Assembly (NCBI GenBank): GCA_037143795.1
Contig: JBAWXZ010000005.1
Location: forward strand, 62,001-126,000
Origin: Firm-13 sp037143795
GTDB lineage: Bacteria; Bacillota; Clostridia; Saccharofermentanales; Saccharofermentanaceae
Reading direction: 5' to 3'
Length of the DNA: 64,000 nucleotides
Part shown: positions 26,224-35,409 of the stretch, piece after piece
How positions within the stretch are numbered: position 1 is the first letter of the stretch
Layout of the letters: each line of letters opens with the position of its first letter
Position numbers and translations under genes: made by a program
Notes under the pieces: model-generated
Told to the model about the DNA's origin: nothing
The model's input: the letters and a program-made list of their open reading frames with translations, nothing else
The model's database searches: none

Positions 26224-27348
26224 ATGGATATATATGAGCATGCAAAACCCTCAAAAAGAAAAGACAATGGGTTGGTTGTCGTTTTTCGTGATTATTCTGA
26301 TTTGAAGCAAAAAGATAAAGTAATTAAATACCTGAGTTTTCACGACCAGCTTACAGGGCTATATAACCGCAGGTTTTTTCAGGAAGAGCTCGCCAGGCTG
26401 GATAAGGAAAGGAATTTTCCAATTACACTTGTAATGGCTGATGTCAATGGACTCAAGCTAGCCAATGATGCCTTCGGGTATAAGGCAGGGGATAATCTTC
26501 TGAAAAAAATTGCCGGGATCATTAGCCGCGAATGCCGCGCCGATGATATTATTGCAAGAATCGGGGGAGATGAATTTGCAATTATTCTGCCAAAGACCAA
26601 TCCGGAACAGGCAAGCAGGTTCACGGTACGAATAAATGAGGCACTGGCATATGAAAAACCGGATAAGGTGGTCCTGTCGCTTGCCATAGGATTTGCTGTC
26701 AAACAGGATTCTTCCGACAATATGGAAGAAATTTTCAGAAGAGCCGAAGATGATATGTACCGGCAGCGAATCGCTGACAGCTCCAGTGTGAAAGCCAGAA
26801 CGATCGTCCTGATTTTGAACTCGCTGTATGAGAAAAATGTCTGGGAAATGAACCATTCCAAAAGAGTAGGGGTATTATGCGAAGAGATTGCATCCCAACT
26901 GCATTTCAGTAAAGAGGATTCGAATCAAATGAGAACGGCTGGAATGCTGCATGACATCGGCAAAATCAGAATTGACGAGGCTATTCTCAAAAAGCCCGAG
27001 GATCTTAATGACACAGAGTGGCGCGAGATTATGCAGCACCCGGAAATAGGATACCGTATTCTCAGTTCCGTAAATGGATTTGCTGAAATAGCTGTTTATA
27101 TCCTGCAGCATCAGGAAAAATGGGATGGGACGGGATATCCCAAAGCGCTTAAGGGCGAAGATATTTCTGTACAGGCGAGGATTATTGCGGTCGCGGCTGC
27201 ATATGATGCAATGGTCTCGGAAAGACCGTATGGAGAAGCATTCAGCGAAGAAAGGGCCATTCAGGAGTTAAAAAAATATGCAGGATCACAGTTTGATCCA
27301 TACATTGCAAGAACGTTTGTTGAGAAAGTACTGCGGAAGCAGTGGTAG
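26224..27348 (+). CDS. GGDEF-HD-GYP protein, truncated sensor, degenerate HD-GYP
   Basis: 374 residues. It begins near the last strand of what is normally a PAS domain (GLVVVFRDYSDLKQKDK), so the sensor module is missing. The GGDEF domain has IGGDEF at residue ~113 and RADD five residues before, an intact I-site. The HD-GYP domain keeps HDIGK (~242), but the second motif reads HQEKWDGTGYP where HHE is expected, and VAAAYDAM where VADAYDAM is expected. Two metal ligands are therefore replaced and phosphodiesterase activity is doubtful. AGGTAGGA lies close to the ATG. Confidence 0.85.
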   Translation: MDIYEHAKPSKRKDNGLVVVFRDYSDLKQKDKVIKYLSFHDQLTGLYNRRFFQEELARLDKERNFPITLVMADVNGLKLANDAFGYKAGDNLLKKIAGIISRECRADDIIARIGGDEFAIILPKTNPEQASRFTVRINEALAYEKPDKVVLSLAIGFAVKQDSSDNMEEIFRRAEDDMYRQRIADSSSVKARTIVLILNSLYEKNVWEMNHSKRVGVLCEEIASQLHFSKEDSNQMRTAGMLHDIGKIRIDEAILKKPEDLNDTEWREIMQHPEIGYRILSSVNGFAEIAVYILQHQEKWDGTGYPKALKGEDISVQARIIAVAAAYDAMVSERPYGEAFSEERAIQELKKYAGSQFDPYIARTFVEKVLRKQW

Positions 27349-27456
27349 AACGCCTCCCATACAGTGATAAGGTTTATACAGGGGCCTTACTCGACAGCAA
27401 AGAGTAGGACCCCATTTTCAGCCGCGCACGGGAAAAGGTTGTGATGGTAATAAATA

Positions 27457-27491
27457 CAGTTATATATTATTATGAAAAGAATATATAACTG
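27457..27491. repeat. AT-rich 12-bp perfect inverted repeat
   Basis: CAGTTATATATT and AATATATAACTG are separated by 11 bases. It lies in the gap before the methyltransferase gene. T-runs occur only 15 bases downstream, so it is more likely an operator or a small cruciform than a terminator. Confidence 0.5.
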
Positions 27492-27611
27492 CATTTAACG
27501 GTGCTTTTTTCAACGGTAGATTTTCGAAATCGGAAGCCGGCGTTACAGTATAGAATTGAGAGGACATTTGGAGATCATACCCGGGTTTAAGGTGAAGGCG
27601 TGGGGCGGAAG

Positions 27612-28394
27612 ATGAATGATCAGGATCTGAAACAGGACTGGATTTCGGAAGAAAATGCAAGTTTTACCGGTTGGGATTTTTCGCGTCTGGACGGCAGGAT
27701 GTCGGTAGAGGAACTTCCATGGGATTATCGGAAATGGATTAACAAGTATCTGAAACCGGAAGATAAGCTGCTGGACCTGGGAACAGGAGGCGGTGAGTTT
27801 CTGATGACGCTGCATCATCCCTGCCTGAATACCACAGTTACGGAAGCCTGGCCGCCGAACATTGCCTTGTGCCAAAGCAGGCTGTCGCCGCTCGGCATTA
27901 CCGTCCTGCCGGCTCCGGCGGTCCATTCCTATGACGTCCTGCCTTCTGAAGACCATTCTTTTGATGTTGTTCTCTGCCGTCATGAAGAGTATAACATCCG
28001 TGAAGTGAAGCGCATTTTGAAGCCAGGGGGGATGTTTATCACACAACAGGTTGGCGGAACCAATAATGCGGTTCTTTCCAGAAGATTTTTCCCCGACTAC
28101 ATCTCGCTCATGCCTGATTTCAATATGGGAAATGAAGCTGCTAAATTTCGCGAGGAAGGCTTTGAGATTATTTTTCAGGATGAGTATTTTGCCGTATCGG
28201 AGTTTTTTGATGTCGGTGCGATCGTCTATTTTGCCAAGATCATCGAATGGGAATTCCCGGACTTTTCTGTAGATAAGTGCCTGGATGTGCTGTATGAACT
28301 TCAGGAAGAAATGAAGAAGAAAGGGTCGGTCGAGAGCAGTGAGCACAGGTTCATTCTTGTGTGCAAAAACAGGGATGGCATTACCGGTGAATAA
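27612..28394 (+). CDS. Class I SAM-dependent methyltransferase
   Basis: 260 residues. The SAM-binding loop is LLDLGTGGGEFL, with the acidic residue region VTEAW (motif II) and VLCRHEEYNIREVKRILKPGG as motif IV-V. Preceding helices with WISEENASFTGWDFS are typical of small UbiE-like methyltransferases. The acceptor is unknown. The start ATG at 27612 has GGGGCGGA upstream. It lies 99 bases before a VOC protein. Confidence 0.82.
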   Translation: MNDQDLKQDWISEENASFTGWDFSRLDGRMSVEELPWDYRKWINKYLKPEDKLLDLGTGGGEFLMTLHHPCLNTTVTEAWPPNIALCQSRLSPLGITVLPAPAVHSYDVLPSEDHSFDVVLCRHEEYNIREVKRILKPGGMFITQQVGGTNNAVLSRRFFPDYISLMPDFNMGNEAAKFREEGFEIIFQDEYFAVSEFFDVGAIVYFAKIIEWEFPDFSVDKCLDVLYELQEEMKKKGSVESSEHRFILVCKNRDGITGE

Positions 28395-28493
28395 TTGAAA
28401 ATGCATGAGGGTTATGCAGCATACGGACAGAGTGTTAAACTGAAATCGGAAGACAATGAAAAACAGATGCCGAAACTGCGGGCAGGAGAAAAA

Positions 28494-28898
28494 ATGAAGT
28501 TCAACGGGCTCATACCGGAATTGGGTGTTGCGGACATTACGGTTTCCAAAGAATTCTATATAGGGATTCTTGGGTTCAGGCTGGAATATGAACGTGCAGC
28601 AGATAAGTTCGCTTTTGTCTCCTTTGGCGAAGCACAAATCATGCTGGAGGAAATCAATCGAAACTGGAACACCGGCACGCTGGAATATCCTTTTGGGCGC
28701 GGCGTCAATTTTCAGATAGAGGCACAGGATGTTTTGTACATTTCCGAAAGACTTAAGGAACACGGTACAGCTCTATTTAAGGATGTTTTTGAGAGTCATT
28801 ATGAATGCGGCGGCACAATGATAATCGAAAAAGAAATTCTTGTGAAGGACCCGGACGGATATCTGCTGCGGTTTTCACAGACGATTGAGGAGAGATAA
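28494..28898 (+). CDS. VOC-superfamily (glyoxalase/bleomycin resistance-like) protein
   Basis: 134 residues with two beta-alpha-beta-beta-beta modules: PELGVADITVSKEFYIGILGF at the start and IEKEILVKDPDGYLLRFSQ at the end, the pattern of bleomycin-resistance-like VOC proteins. AGGAGA lies 4 bases before ATG 28494. Earlier in-frame codons from 28395 are not supported by a site. The ligand is unknown; it may act as an antibiotic-binding or small enzyme. The small lipoprotein gene follows after 1 base. Confidence 0.85.
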   Translation: MKFNGLIPELGVADITVSKEFYIGILGFRLEYERAADKFAFVSFGEAQIMLEEINRNWNTGTLEYPFGRGVNFQIEAQDVLYISERLKEHGTALFKDVFESHYECGGTMIIEKEILVKDPDGYLLRFSQTIEER

Positions 28899-28899
28899 A

Positions 28900-29205
28900 A
28901 TGAAAAAGAAAATAATCATACTCGGCATTTTTTTGGGTTTGTCCGTATTTCTTTTAACCGGATGTATTCCAGGTGACGGAACATACACATCCACCCATCC
29001 TGCAGGCTTCTTCTGGGGAATCTGGCATGGATGGGTAGCGCCGGTGTCACTTATTATAGGGATATTCAGCAGAAACATCCGTATATATGAGACGGCAAAT
29101 ACCGGGTGGTGGTACGATTTTGGCTTCTATATGGCAATCATCAGCGGTTTTGGCGGCCTTTCCCTTTTTCGCAGGAAAAAGCGCAGTCCGAAAAATGATC
29201 AGTAA
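28900..29205 (+). CDS. Small membrane lipoprotein
   Basis: 101 residues. Begins with MKKKIIILGIFLGLSVFL and a lipobox LLTGC, so it is probably lipid-anchored. The mature part has two further hydrophobic stretches (WGIWHGWVAPVSLIIGIF and DFGFYMAIISGFGGL) and a positive C-terminus, which suggests an additional membrane topology. The family recurs in Firmicutes and is uncharacterised as far as I recognise. GAGGAGAG precedes the ATG, and the gene starts 1 base after the VOC gene. Confidence 0.7.
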   Translation: MKKKIIILGIFLGLSVFLLTGCIPGDGTYTSTHPAGFFWGIWHGWVAPVSLIIGIFSRNIRIYETANTGWWYDFGFYMAIISGFGGLSLFRRKKRSPKNDQ

Positions 29206-29314
29206 TTTTTAATGGCCGGAAGGGCTGACCGTGCAGAATTTTCAGGCGTGAGATCGTTGCACTTCTTACGCAAGTCTTTTAATGGACTTGATAATTGAAT
29301 GGGAGGTGTACCTG

Positions 29315-30458
29315 ATGGAAATGCAGAAAATTACAAAAAAACAGCAAATCGGTGAGACTGACGCTGTGAAGATGCCGGTTACGGAACTTGAGAAATCAGA
29401 AAAGCACCCCAAAGATGACAACACTGATTCACAGGTTTCAGACGGACAGTTTGCCGCATCGCGTGCTTTCAACGATGCCATCCTGAATACAGCAGAATCT
29501 TTGATTATTCTCATGGATCGGGAGGGTCTGATCATCCGGTTCAACTATGCGTGTGAAAGAGCCGCCGGTTACTCTTCTGAAGAGATGATAGGCCGGCACC
29601 TCTGGGCTGTTCTCTCAGCCAACCAGGCAAAGGCAAGGGAGCGGATTGCCAATCTGCTTGCCGGCAAGGTCAGCAGCACTCAAGGAGGCCTGTGCAATCA
29701 GCGTTCAGTATATTCAAAAGATATGCCCTTACAGCGGGGGGGCGTTATATTTGATTAATCCTTCTAAGGAATCAGCGGAAGCGGTTCAGCAATGGGGAGA
29801 TACAACTTCTTCAGAGAGGGTGTTTGCCCCGTTGGACTGCTGGGGAATCAGGCGCGGACGTCCGCATCTTGTTGACGCCCTGCACCCGGCGGCCGAGGAT
29901 ATTGCCCTGGCGCTGTCGAATCTGTATCTTCGTGAATCATTACGGCAGCAGTCGATCCGGGATATCCTGACCGGCTTATTCAACCGCCGGTACATGCTGG
30001 AGTCTCTTGAAAGAGCACTGAGCCGGGCACAGCGGGAGAAAATTCCGGTTGGCCTGATCATGTTTGATATCGACAATTTTAAAGATTTTAATGACGTTTA
30101 CGGCCACGACGGCGGAGATGCCCTGCTTCATCAGCTTGGTAATTTTCTTCTTAAAAAAACAAGGGGCGGAGATATTGTCTGTCGATATGGAGGAGAGGAA
30201 TTCGTAATAGTCCTCCCAGGTGCTTCCCTGGAGAATACAAGAATTCGTGCAGAAGAAATACGCAAGGGAGTTAAAGATCTGCTGGTTTACCATTTGGGCA
30301 AGCCAATGAGGAAATGTACCCTCTCACTCGGTGTAACAGCCTTTCCTGAATGGGGTACAACCAGTGAGTCCCTCATTAAAAGTGCCGATACTGCACTCTA
30401 CAGTGCCAAAAACGAAGGCAGGGACAGGGTGGTTGCTGCTGATAATAGTATTGTGTAA
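29315..30458 (+). pseudogene. Broken PAS-GAF-GGDEF gene
   Basis: Two overlapping frames make one damaged gene. Frame A (29315-29758, ATG with GGGAGGTG) encodes a lead helix and the first half of a PAS domain (AFNDAILNTAESLII, EEMIGRHLW). Frame B (about 29690-30458) gives the first half of a GAF domain (YIQKICPYSGGALYLINPS, CWGIRRGRPH), then jumps to the end of GAF and a complete GGDEF domain with RGGD and YGGEEF. The second half of the PAS, the start of GAF and about 40-50 residues of GAF seem lost. Frame B still holds a complete cyclase domain. Confidence 0.75.
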
Positions 30459-30511
30459 CATATTTTGATTTGTAATTGAATAGCTGTTTTGATGGATATA
30501 AGGAGGCAGGC

Positions 30512-32104
30512 ATGCGTCGAATTACATACCAAAGTGCTAGCCTGACAGGACTGTGCATCCTTCTGCTTCTCACGTCATGCAGCGGGATTTCCCCTGTGCC
30601 TTCAAATACTTCCGTTCCGGGCAGTTCTTATTCAGGTGTTTCATCAGCGGATTCGACGGCCGGCGTGATGACGGCCGGCGAGACGGCGGAAATTCCACAG
30701 GACAGCAAAGAGACGAAGGAATCCAGCCAAACATCAGCAAAAGAGACCCCGGCACGCAGCCAGTACAGCATGGACCTGACGCTTGATACCGGCAGCCATA
30801 CCATTGGAGGCATCGAAACGGTCATTGTGTACAATGACAGCGAAGATACATGGAACAAGCTGTGTTTCCGGGATTACCCAAGTCTGTTTGCACCGGGCGG
30901 CGGCAGCGGTTATGACAGCAATGGAGCTGTATCCGAAATAAGCAATGTGAAGGATCTCACAAGCGGGGTTGATTTGGAGATAGCGCGTGATGAGGAAGAC
31001 GCATCCATTGTATACATGGATCTCTCCATTCCTATAAAACCAGGGGAAAGCCGGAAAATAGAACTTGATTTTACCGCATATGTTCCAAAACTCAAAAGCC
31101 GTTATGGATACCAGGACGATGTATTTAATCTGGCCAATTTCTATCCTGTACTCGCGGTTTATGAGAATGGCATATGGAGTACGGAGCCCTATTTTTTGTG
31201 GGGAGAGTGCTTCTATAGTAAGGTATCCGATTATAAAGCCACTCTTTCCGTACCGCTCGGAATAACGGTGGTATCCAGCGGATTGTCTCATATAGATACA
31301 ATATCAGCCGGGCGCGCCGTATGGAAGATTTCTGCTGAAAAAGTGCGGGATTTTGCCGTTGTTGCCGGGTCCGGGTTTGCAGTGACAAGCACACAGGCGG
31401 ACGGTGTCACAATTAATTGCTATTACAGGGACGGCAATATTGAATGGGCGGCAGCTGCCCTCGAGGCCGGTGCCGCCGCTGCCGTGATATTTGACGGGAC
31501 ATTCGGCGAATACCCGTATCCGGAGCTCGATATTGTTGAGACATATCTTGATGCCGGAGGGATGGAATATCCCAATATTGTCATGATCAGCAACACCATC
31601 AACAGCTACTCCGAAAAAAGCAGCTATCTGAGAATCGTCGTTGCCCATGAAGTGGCACATCAGTGGTTCTATGGGCTTGTGGGAGATAATCAGTATACGG
31701 AACCCTGGCTCGATGAGTCATTTGCGTCTTACAGCGAACTTGTATACAAAGAGACGTTTACTGATGAACAAGCAATAAATCAGGAAGTGGATTCCCTGGA
31801 AGATTCACTGATTCCGGAGGGAATCCCGGATTCAGCTGAGGATTTCTATATCAACCGGCCGTACAACGAATTTGAAAATAATAATGCTTATACCTATACG
31901 GTATATATGCGCGGGGAGGTATTTCTGTTCCGGATTCGGGAGGCCATGGGTACGGATGCATTCAACATGGCGATGAAAGAGTATGTTGCCGAATATTCCT
32001 TCAAAATTGCCCGCACGGATGATTTTGAGGCCGTTATCACAAAATATGCAGGTGATAATCCGGAGGTCACGGCCCTCCTGGCAAAATATCTCAGGCAGGA
32101 GTAA
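30512..32104 (+). CDS. M1-family metallopeptidase, lipoprotein
   Basis: 530 residues. Signal peptide with lipobox LLLLTSC, then a Ser/Thr-rich linker (~25-75), then a beta-rich N-domain, then a gluzincin catalytic domain with HEVAHQWFYG and, 18 residues on, WLDESFASY, the HExxH-18-E zinc site of family M1. It is probably anchored to the outer face of the membrane and trims peptides outside the cell. AGGAGG precedes ATG 30512. Confidence 0.85.
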   Translation: MRRITYQSASLTGLCILLLLTSCSGISPVPSNTSVPGSSYSGVSSADSTAGVMTAGETAEIPQDSKETKESSQTSAKETPARSQYSMDLTLDTGSHTIGGIETVIVYNDSEDTWNKLCFRDYPSLFAPGGGSGYDSNGAVSEISNVKDLTSGVDLEIARDEEDASIVYMDLSIPIKPGESRKIELDFTAYVPKLKSRYGYQDDVFNLANFYPVLAVYENGIWSTEPYFLWGECFYSKVSDYKATLSVPLGITVVSSGLSHIDTISAGRAVWKISAEKVRDFAVVAGSGFAVTSTQADGVTINCYYRDGNIEWAAAALEAGAAAAVIFDGTFGEYPYPELDIVETYLDAGGMEYPNIVMISNTINSYSEKSSYLRIVVAHEVAHQWFYGLVGDNQYTEPWLDESFASYSELVYKETFTDEQAINQEVDSLEDSLIPEGIPDSAEDFYINRPYNEFENNNAYTYTVYMRGEVFLFRIREAMGTDAFNMAMKEYVAEYSFKIARTDDFEAVITKYAGDNPEVTALLAKYLRQE

Positions 32105-32198
32105 CATACAACTTTTGTAGTTTCATGTTATATTTATATGAACAGCAGGCGGCAATGCCTGCAGTATTTATAAAACCGCAATGCAGAGGGAGACCAAT

Positions 32199-32777
32199 AT
32201 GGCAGTATACCTGGCATTTCTAAGAGGAATCAACGTCGGGTCCGGTAATCGAATCAAAATGACCGATTTGTGGAATGTATTTCAGGATATTGGCTTCACG
32301 GATGTTCAGACATATGTTCAAAGCGGCAATGTGATTTTTCGATCCGAAATGGAGGATGAACAACAAATTATCCTGCTGATTGAACAGGCGATCCAGACGG
32401 CATTCGGGTTTCGATCAACGGTTGTCCTGAGAACAGCCGCCGAAATGTCTTCGATCGTAAGTACAGTCCTTCAGGTATCAGACAAAATAGCCAGGGAGGA
32501 TTCCAGCTCATCAGCGTTTGTTTTTGAATATCTGCATACAGCCCTGTTCCGCGGGATTCCTTCCTCAGGAGCACTGGACCGGCTGCAAGATTTGAAGAAC
32601 GGCCGGGAAGCTTTCATTCTTGTCGGGCGCGAACTGTTCCTGTTCCTGCCGGATGGCTTTCATTCTTCCAAATTGGCCGCCGGAGTCCAGAAAGCGGGTC
32701 TTCCCGTAACAATCCGCAGCTGGAAGACAATCAGCAACCTCGAGCAGACAGTACAGAATCTTCCCGGGACCAACTGA
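32199..32777 (+). CDS. DUF1697 family protein
   Basis: 192 residues. It matches DUF1697 by the start MAVYLAFLRGINVGSGNRIKM, FTDVQTYVQSGNVIF, and GREAFILVGRELFLFLPDGF. The family is common in Bacillota and Actinobacteria and no biochemical role is established. AGAGGGA lies before ATG 32199, giving a natural start. It converges with the minus-strand ABC operon across a shared hairpin. Confidence 0.88.
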   Translation: MAVYLAFLRGINVGSGNRIKMTDLWNVFQDIGFTDVQTYVQSGNVIFRSEMEDEQQIILLIEQAIQTAFGFRSTVVLRTAAEMSSIVSTVLQVSDKIAREDSSSSAFVFEYLHTALFRGIPSSGALDRLQDLKNGREAFILVGRELFLFLPDGFHSSKLAAGVQKAGLPVTIRSWKTISNLEQTVQNLPGTN

Positions 32778-32836
32778 TTCTTTTTATTAAGCCCGGAATA
32801 TACATTTGATTTATGAATACGGATTCAATATATAGA

Positions 32837-32883
32837 GGTGTCCTCCCCGCGGTTATGTAATCCGCCGGAGGACGCCCCTTTTG
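32837..32883 (+). terminator. Terminator between DUF1697 and ABC permease genes
   Basis: GGTGTCCTCC-CC-GCGG pairs with CCGC-C-GGAGGAC-GCC, a long GC-rich stem with an internal mismatch and a 9-base loop, followed by CCTTTTG. It can serve both converging genes. Confidence 0.75.
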
Positions 32884-32902
32884 TAATTATTAGTTAGCAG
32901 TA

Positions 32903-34489
32903 TTACTTCAAATCCCTCCGGTTGAAGGAATCCATTGCTGTGTATGTCATACAGAACAGGAAAACAACCAGATAGATGAGTGAAAAAATAAGGCTGGGTG
33001 AAGTAAAGGATGTTCCGTTTGTAATCCCTGAATAGGACATGGTGATGGTCTGCATCATGCCGCTGAACGGAAAAATCCGGCTGTTCAGATTCAAATTGCC
33101 GAAAGGGATGAACTTCAGCCATTCGAATGAGGGCAGCATTATCATGACGGTCATAACAGTGCTGCCGCCAAAATAAGTTGCAATGGATAATCCGACGGCT
33201 ACCGCCGTATTTCTTGTCAGAACAGACAGCATGAAGGCAAAAGCCATATATACGATGATATCAATGTAGCTGACCAGAAGGGAGAGAAACCGGTAAAGGG
33301 CATTTGGAATAGCTGATGCAACGCCGTGGCTTGCGTAAACATAAGGTATGTTGTTGAATCCGAAGAACAGGCCTTGTGAGAGTGAACCGAATATGTAGAG
33401 AACGACAATGCCCAGTAAACCTACGGTGAGAAGCGACAATACTTTGGCGGTGAATATTTTCCAGCGCTTAACAGGGGCTATGATAAGTGATTTGATGGAT
33501 CCGGATGATATTTCCTGGGATACGGCTCCCCCGGCCAGAACCAGCATCATGAGAACGATAATGAAAAGGCCAAACCCGAATATCGAACCGGACGAACTGG
33601 AACTGAAATCCATCCCGTTGCTTACGGCTACATTGTTGTGATTAATCCGGTATTCCGTTACAGCAAGCCGGTTCTCCATATCACTGACCTGATCCGGGCT
33701 CATCGGCGCCATGCTTTGGCTGTAGCCGGTATAATCAACTTTGTCGTGAATTGAACGCCTCATATTCCCGACGCTCTGTGCAATGGCCTGTGCCTGATTC
33801 ATCATAGCCGGATCATCCATACCGCCGCTCGGGTCAAGCTGGTACCATAATTTATAGTACTCAGTCTGTATCTCTTTATCACTTGCGCTCAGTGAATCAT
33901 TATCTGCAATGGAATTCTCCATTATTTTGATATATTCCTCGAAATTCTTACTGTCCAGGATCCCCAGAAAGTCAGACAGAAACTGGTTTTTCAAATCCAG
34001 GGTCTTTTGCCATGAGGCATCCCGCGATCCTGACGGTACTGCTTCCAGAGAGCGGATTTCGGATTTGAGATTCGTCAGATCCTGCAGGGCCAGAGTCAGA
34101 AAATTATTCTGATTCCCGATAAAAATCTCTTTGTCAATTTCCGTCTGCATCATTTCGATCTGTATTTCCGTGTCGGCCTTCTGATCTTTGAGGGATTGGA
34201 GCGCCGTCTGATTCTCTGACGTATCGGGCAGGGCTTCGATCTGCCTGTCAAGATCTGCCAAATAAGTCTTCTGGCCCTGTATTTGTGCTGCCAGATCATC
34301 TTTATACCACTGCGTCTGACTGGGATCTGAGTATGAGGCGGAAAATTGTGCTGTCTGTGTTTCAATAACTTTCATTACGCCGCCGAGTCCGAAACAGCCG
34401 ATTATCATTATGATCATGAAAATAATGATGCTGACTTTTTTTGAAATCTTGATCAGTTCATTCCTGTATAAAGCAATAATCTTATTCAA
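32903..34489 (-). CDS. ABC-2 type transporter permease
   Basis: 528 residues. One transmembrane helix near residues 18-38, then about 240 residues outside with coiled-coil and Gln/Ser-rich stretches (QGQKTYLADLDRQIEALP), then five to six helices. This is the ABC-2 permease layout. TTG at 34489 is taken as start since GGGGGAGGA lies about 8 bases before it and the codon overlaps the stop of the ATPase gene. It forms the membrane half of an exporter with the ATPase next to it. Substrate unknown. Confidence 0.82.
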   Translation of the reverse strand: MNKIIALYRNELIKISKKVSIIIFMIIMIIGCFGLGGVMKVIETQTAQFSASYSDPSQTQWYKDDLAAQIQGQKTYLADLDRQIEALPDTSENQTALQSLKDQKADTEIQIEMMQTEIDKEIFIGNQNNFLTLALQDLTNLKSEIRSLEAVPSGSRDASWQKTLDLKNQFLSDFLGILDSKNFEEYIKIMENSIADNDSLSASDKEIQTEYYKLWYQLDPSGGMDDPAMMNQAQAIAQSVGNMRRSIHDKVDYTGYSQSMAPMSPDQVSDMENRLAVTEYRINHNNVAVSNGMDFSSSSSGSIFGFGLFIIVLMMLVLAGGAVSQEISSGSIKSLIIAPVKRWKIFTAKVLSLLTVGLLGIVVLYIFGSLSQGLFFGFNNIPYVYASHGVASAIPNALYRFLSLLVSYIDIIVYMAFAFMLSVLTRNTAVAVGLSIATYFGGSTVMTVMIMLPSFEWLKFIPFGNLNLNSRIFPFSGMMQTITMSYSGITNGTSFTSPSLIFSLIYLVVFLFCMTYTAMDSFNRRDLK

Positions 34490-35408
34490 TCGTAAGTCCT
34501 CCCCCAGTGATCTGCAAAAATGCATCCTCGAGCGATGTTTCCAGTCTGGCTACACCAAAGATATCCATTTTGTTTGAGGCCATCAGTGAAATAACTGCCG
34601 GAACAGCATCCTTATTGATCTCGATATCGAAGCTGTCCTTTGCCATAGTTTTTATTTTGCCGGGATAGGAGGTTTTAAGGAGTTCTGCTGCTTTTTCGGG
34701 CTCGCTGGTTTGAATCCGGTAGATGATTTCACCGGATGCCAGCGAAGTTAGTTCTTCAATGGTCTTTACATCGATCAGTCTGCCCTTATTTATGATGCCG
34801 ACGCGGTCGCACATCATCTGCATTTCGGAAAGAAGATGGCTCGATACCATTACGGCAACATGTTCATCATGTGCCAGAGTTTTGAGGATATCACGCAATT
34901 CACGGATGCCGGCCGGGTCAAGCCCGTTGGTCGGTTCATCAAGGATGAGTACTTTGGGCTTGTGAAGGAGGGCCTGGGCGAGCCCGATACGCTGCTTCAT
35001 GCCAAGGGAATATTTCTTGACCTTATCATTAATTCTCTCCTGCATTCCGACAAGCGCTATAACTTCGTCTATTCGCTCCCGGGTGACACCTTCGTGCAGC
35101 CGCGCATACATCTCAAGATTGACACGCCCGCTGATGTCCTTGTACATTTCCGGATTTTCAACGATGCCGCCAAGGCAGCCCATTGCTTTTTCGTAATTCT
35201 TATGGCGGTCATATCCGTTAATTGTAATGCTGCCTTCGTCCAGTGCCAGGAAACCCATTACCATCTTGATCGTTGTTGTTTTGCCTGCACCGTTGGGGCC
35301 GAGAAAGCCGAAGACTTCACCGGCACGGACATCGAAGGAGATGTTATCGACTACTTTCTTGCGTCCGAAGGATTTGCTTACATTTCTGATTTGCAAAGCG
35401 GTTTCCAT
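34482..35408 (-). CDS. ABC transporter ATP-binding protein
   Basis: 308 residues. It shows Walker A GPNGAGKTTT, Q-loop region NPEMYKD, signature YSLGMKQR, Walker B VLILDEPTNGLDPAG, and the H-loop SSHLLSE. The C-terminal ~85 residues are the accessory domain of bacitracin/ABC-2-type ATPases. Start ATG at 35408 is one base after the stop of the preceding gene, so the three minus-strand genes form a tight operon (anchored protein, ATPase, permease). Confidence 0.92.
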   Translation of the reverse strand: METALQIRNVSKSFGRKKVVDNISFDVRAGEVFGFLGPNGAGKTTTIKMVMGFLALDEGSITINGYDRHKNYEKAMGCLGGIVENPEMYKDISGRVNLEMYARLHEGVTRERIDEVIALVGMQERINDKVKKYSLGMKQRIGLAQALLHKPKVLILDEPTNGLDPAGIRELRDILKTLAHDEHVAVMVSSHLLSEMQMMCDRVGIINKGRLIDVKTIEELTSLASGEIIYRIQTSEPEKAAELLKTSYPGKIKTMAKDSFDIEINKDAVPAVISLMASNKMDIFGVARLETSLEDAFLQITGGGLTIE

Positions 35409-35409
35409 A

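Noticed and set aside
26013..26237. A 74-codon frame as a gene or PAS remnant
   Set aside because: No recognised domain and no clear ribosome site. Joining it to the next frame does not work by removing the duplicated GGATATAT.
27381..27413. Possible terminator after the HD-GYP gene (GGGGCCTTACTC with GAGTAGGACCCC)
   Set aside because: Two mismatches in the stem and only a weak ATTTTC tail; too uncertain to list as a feature.
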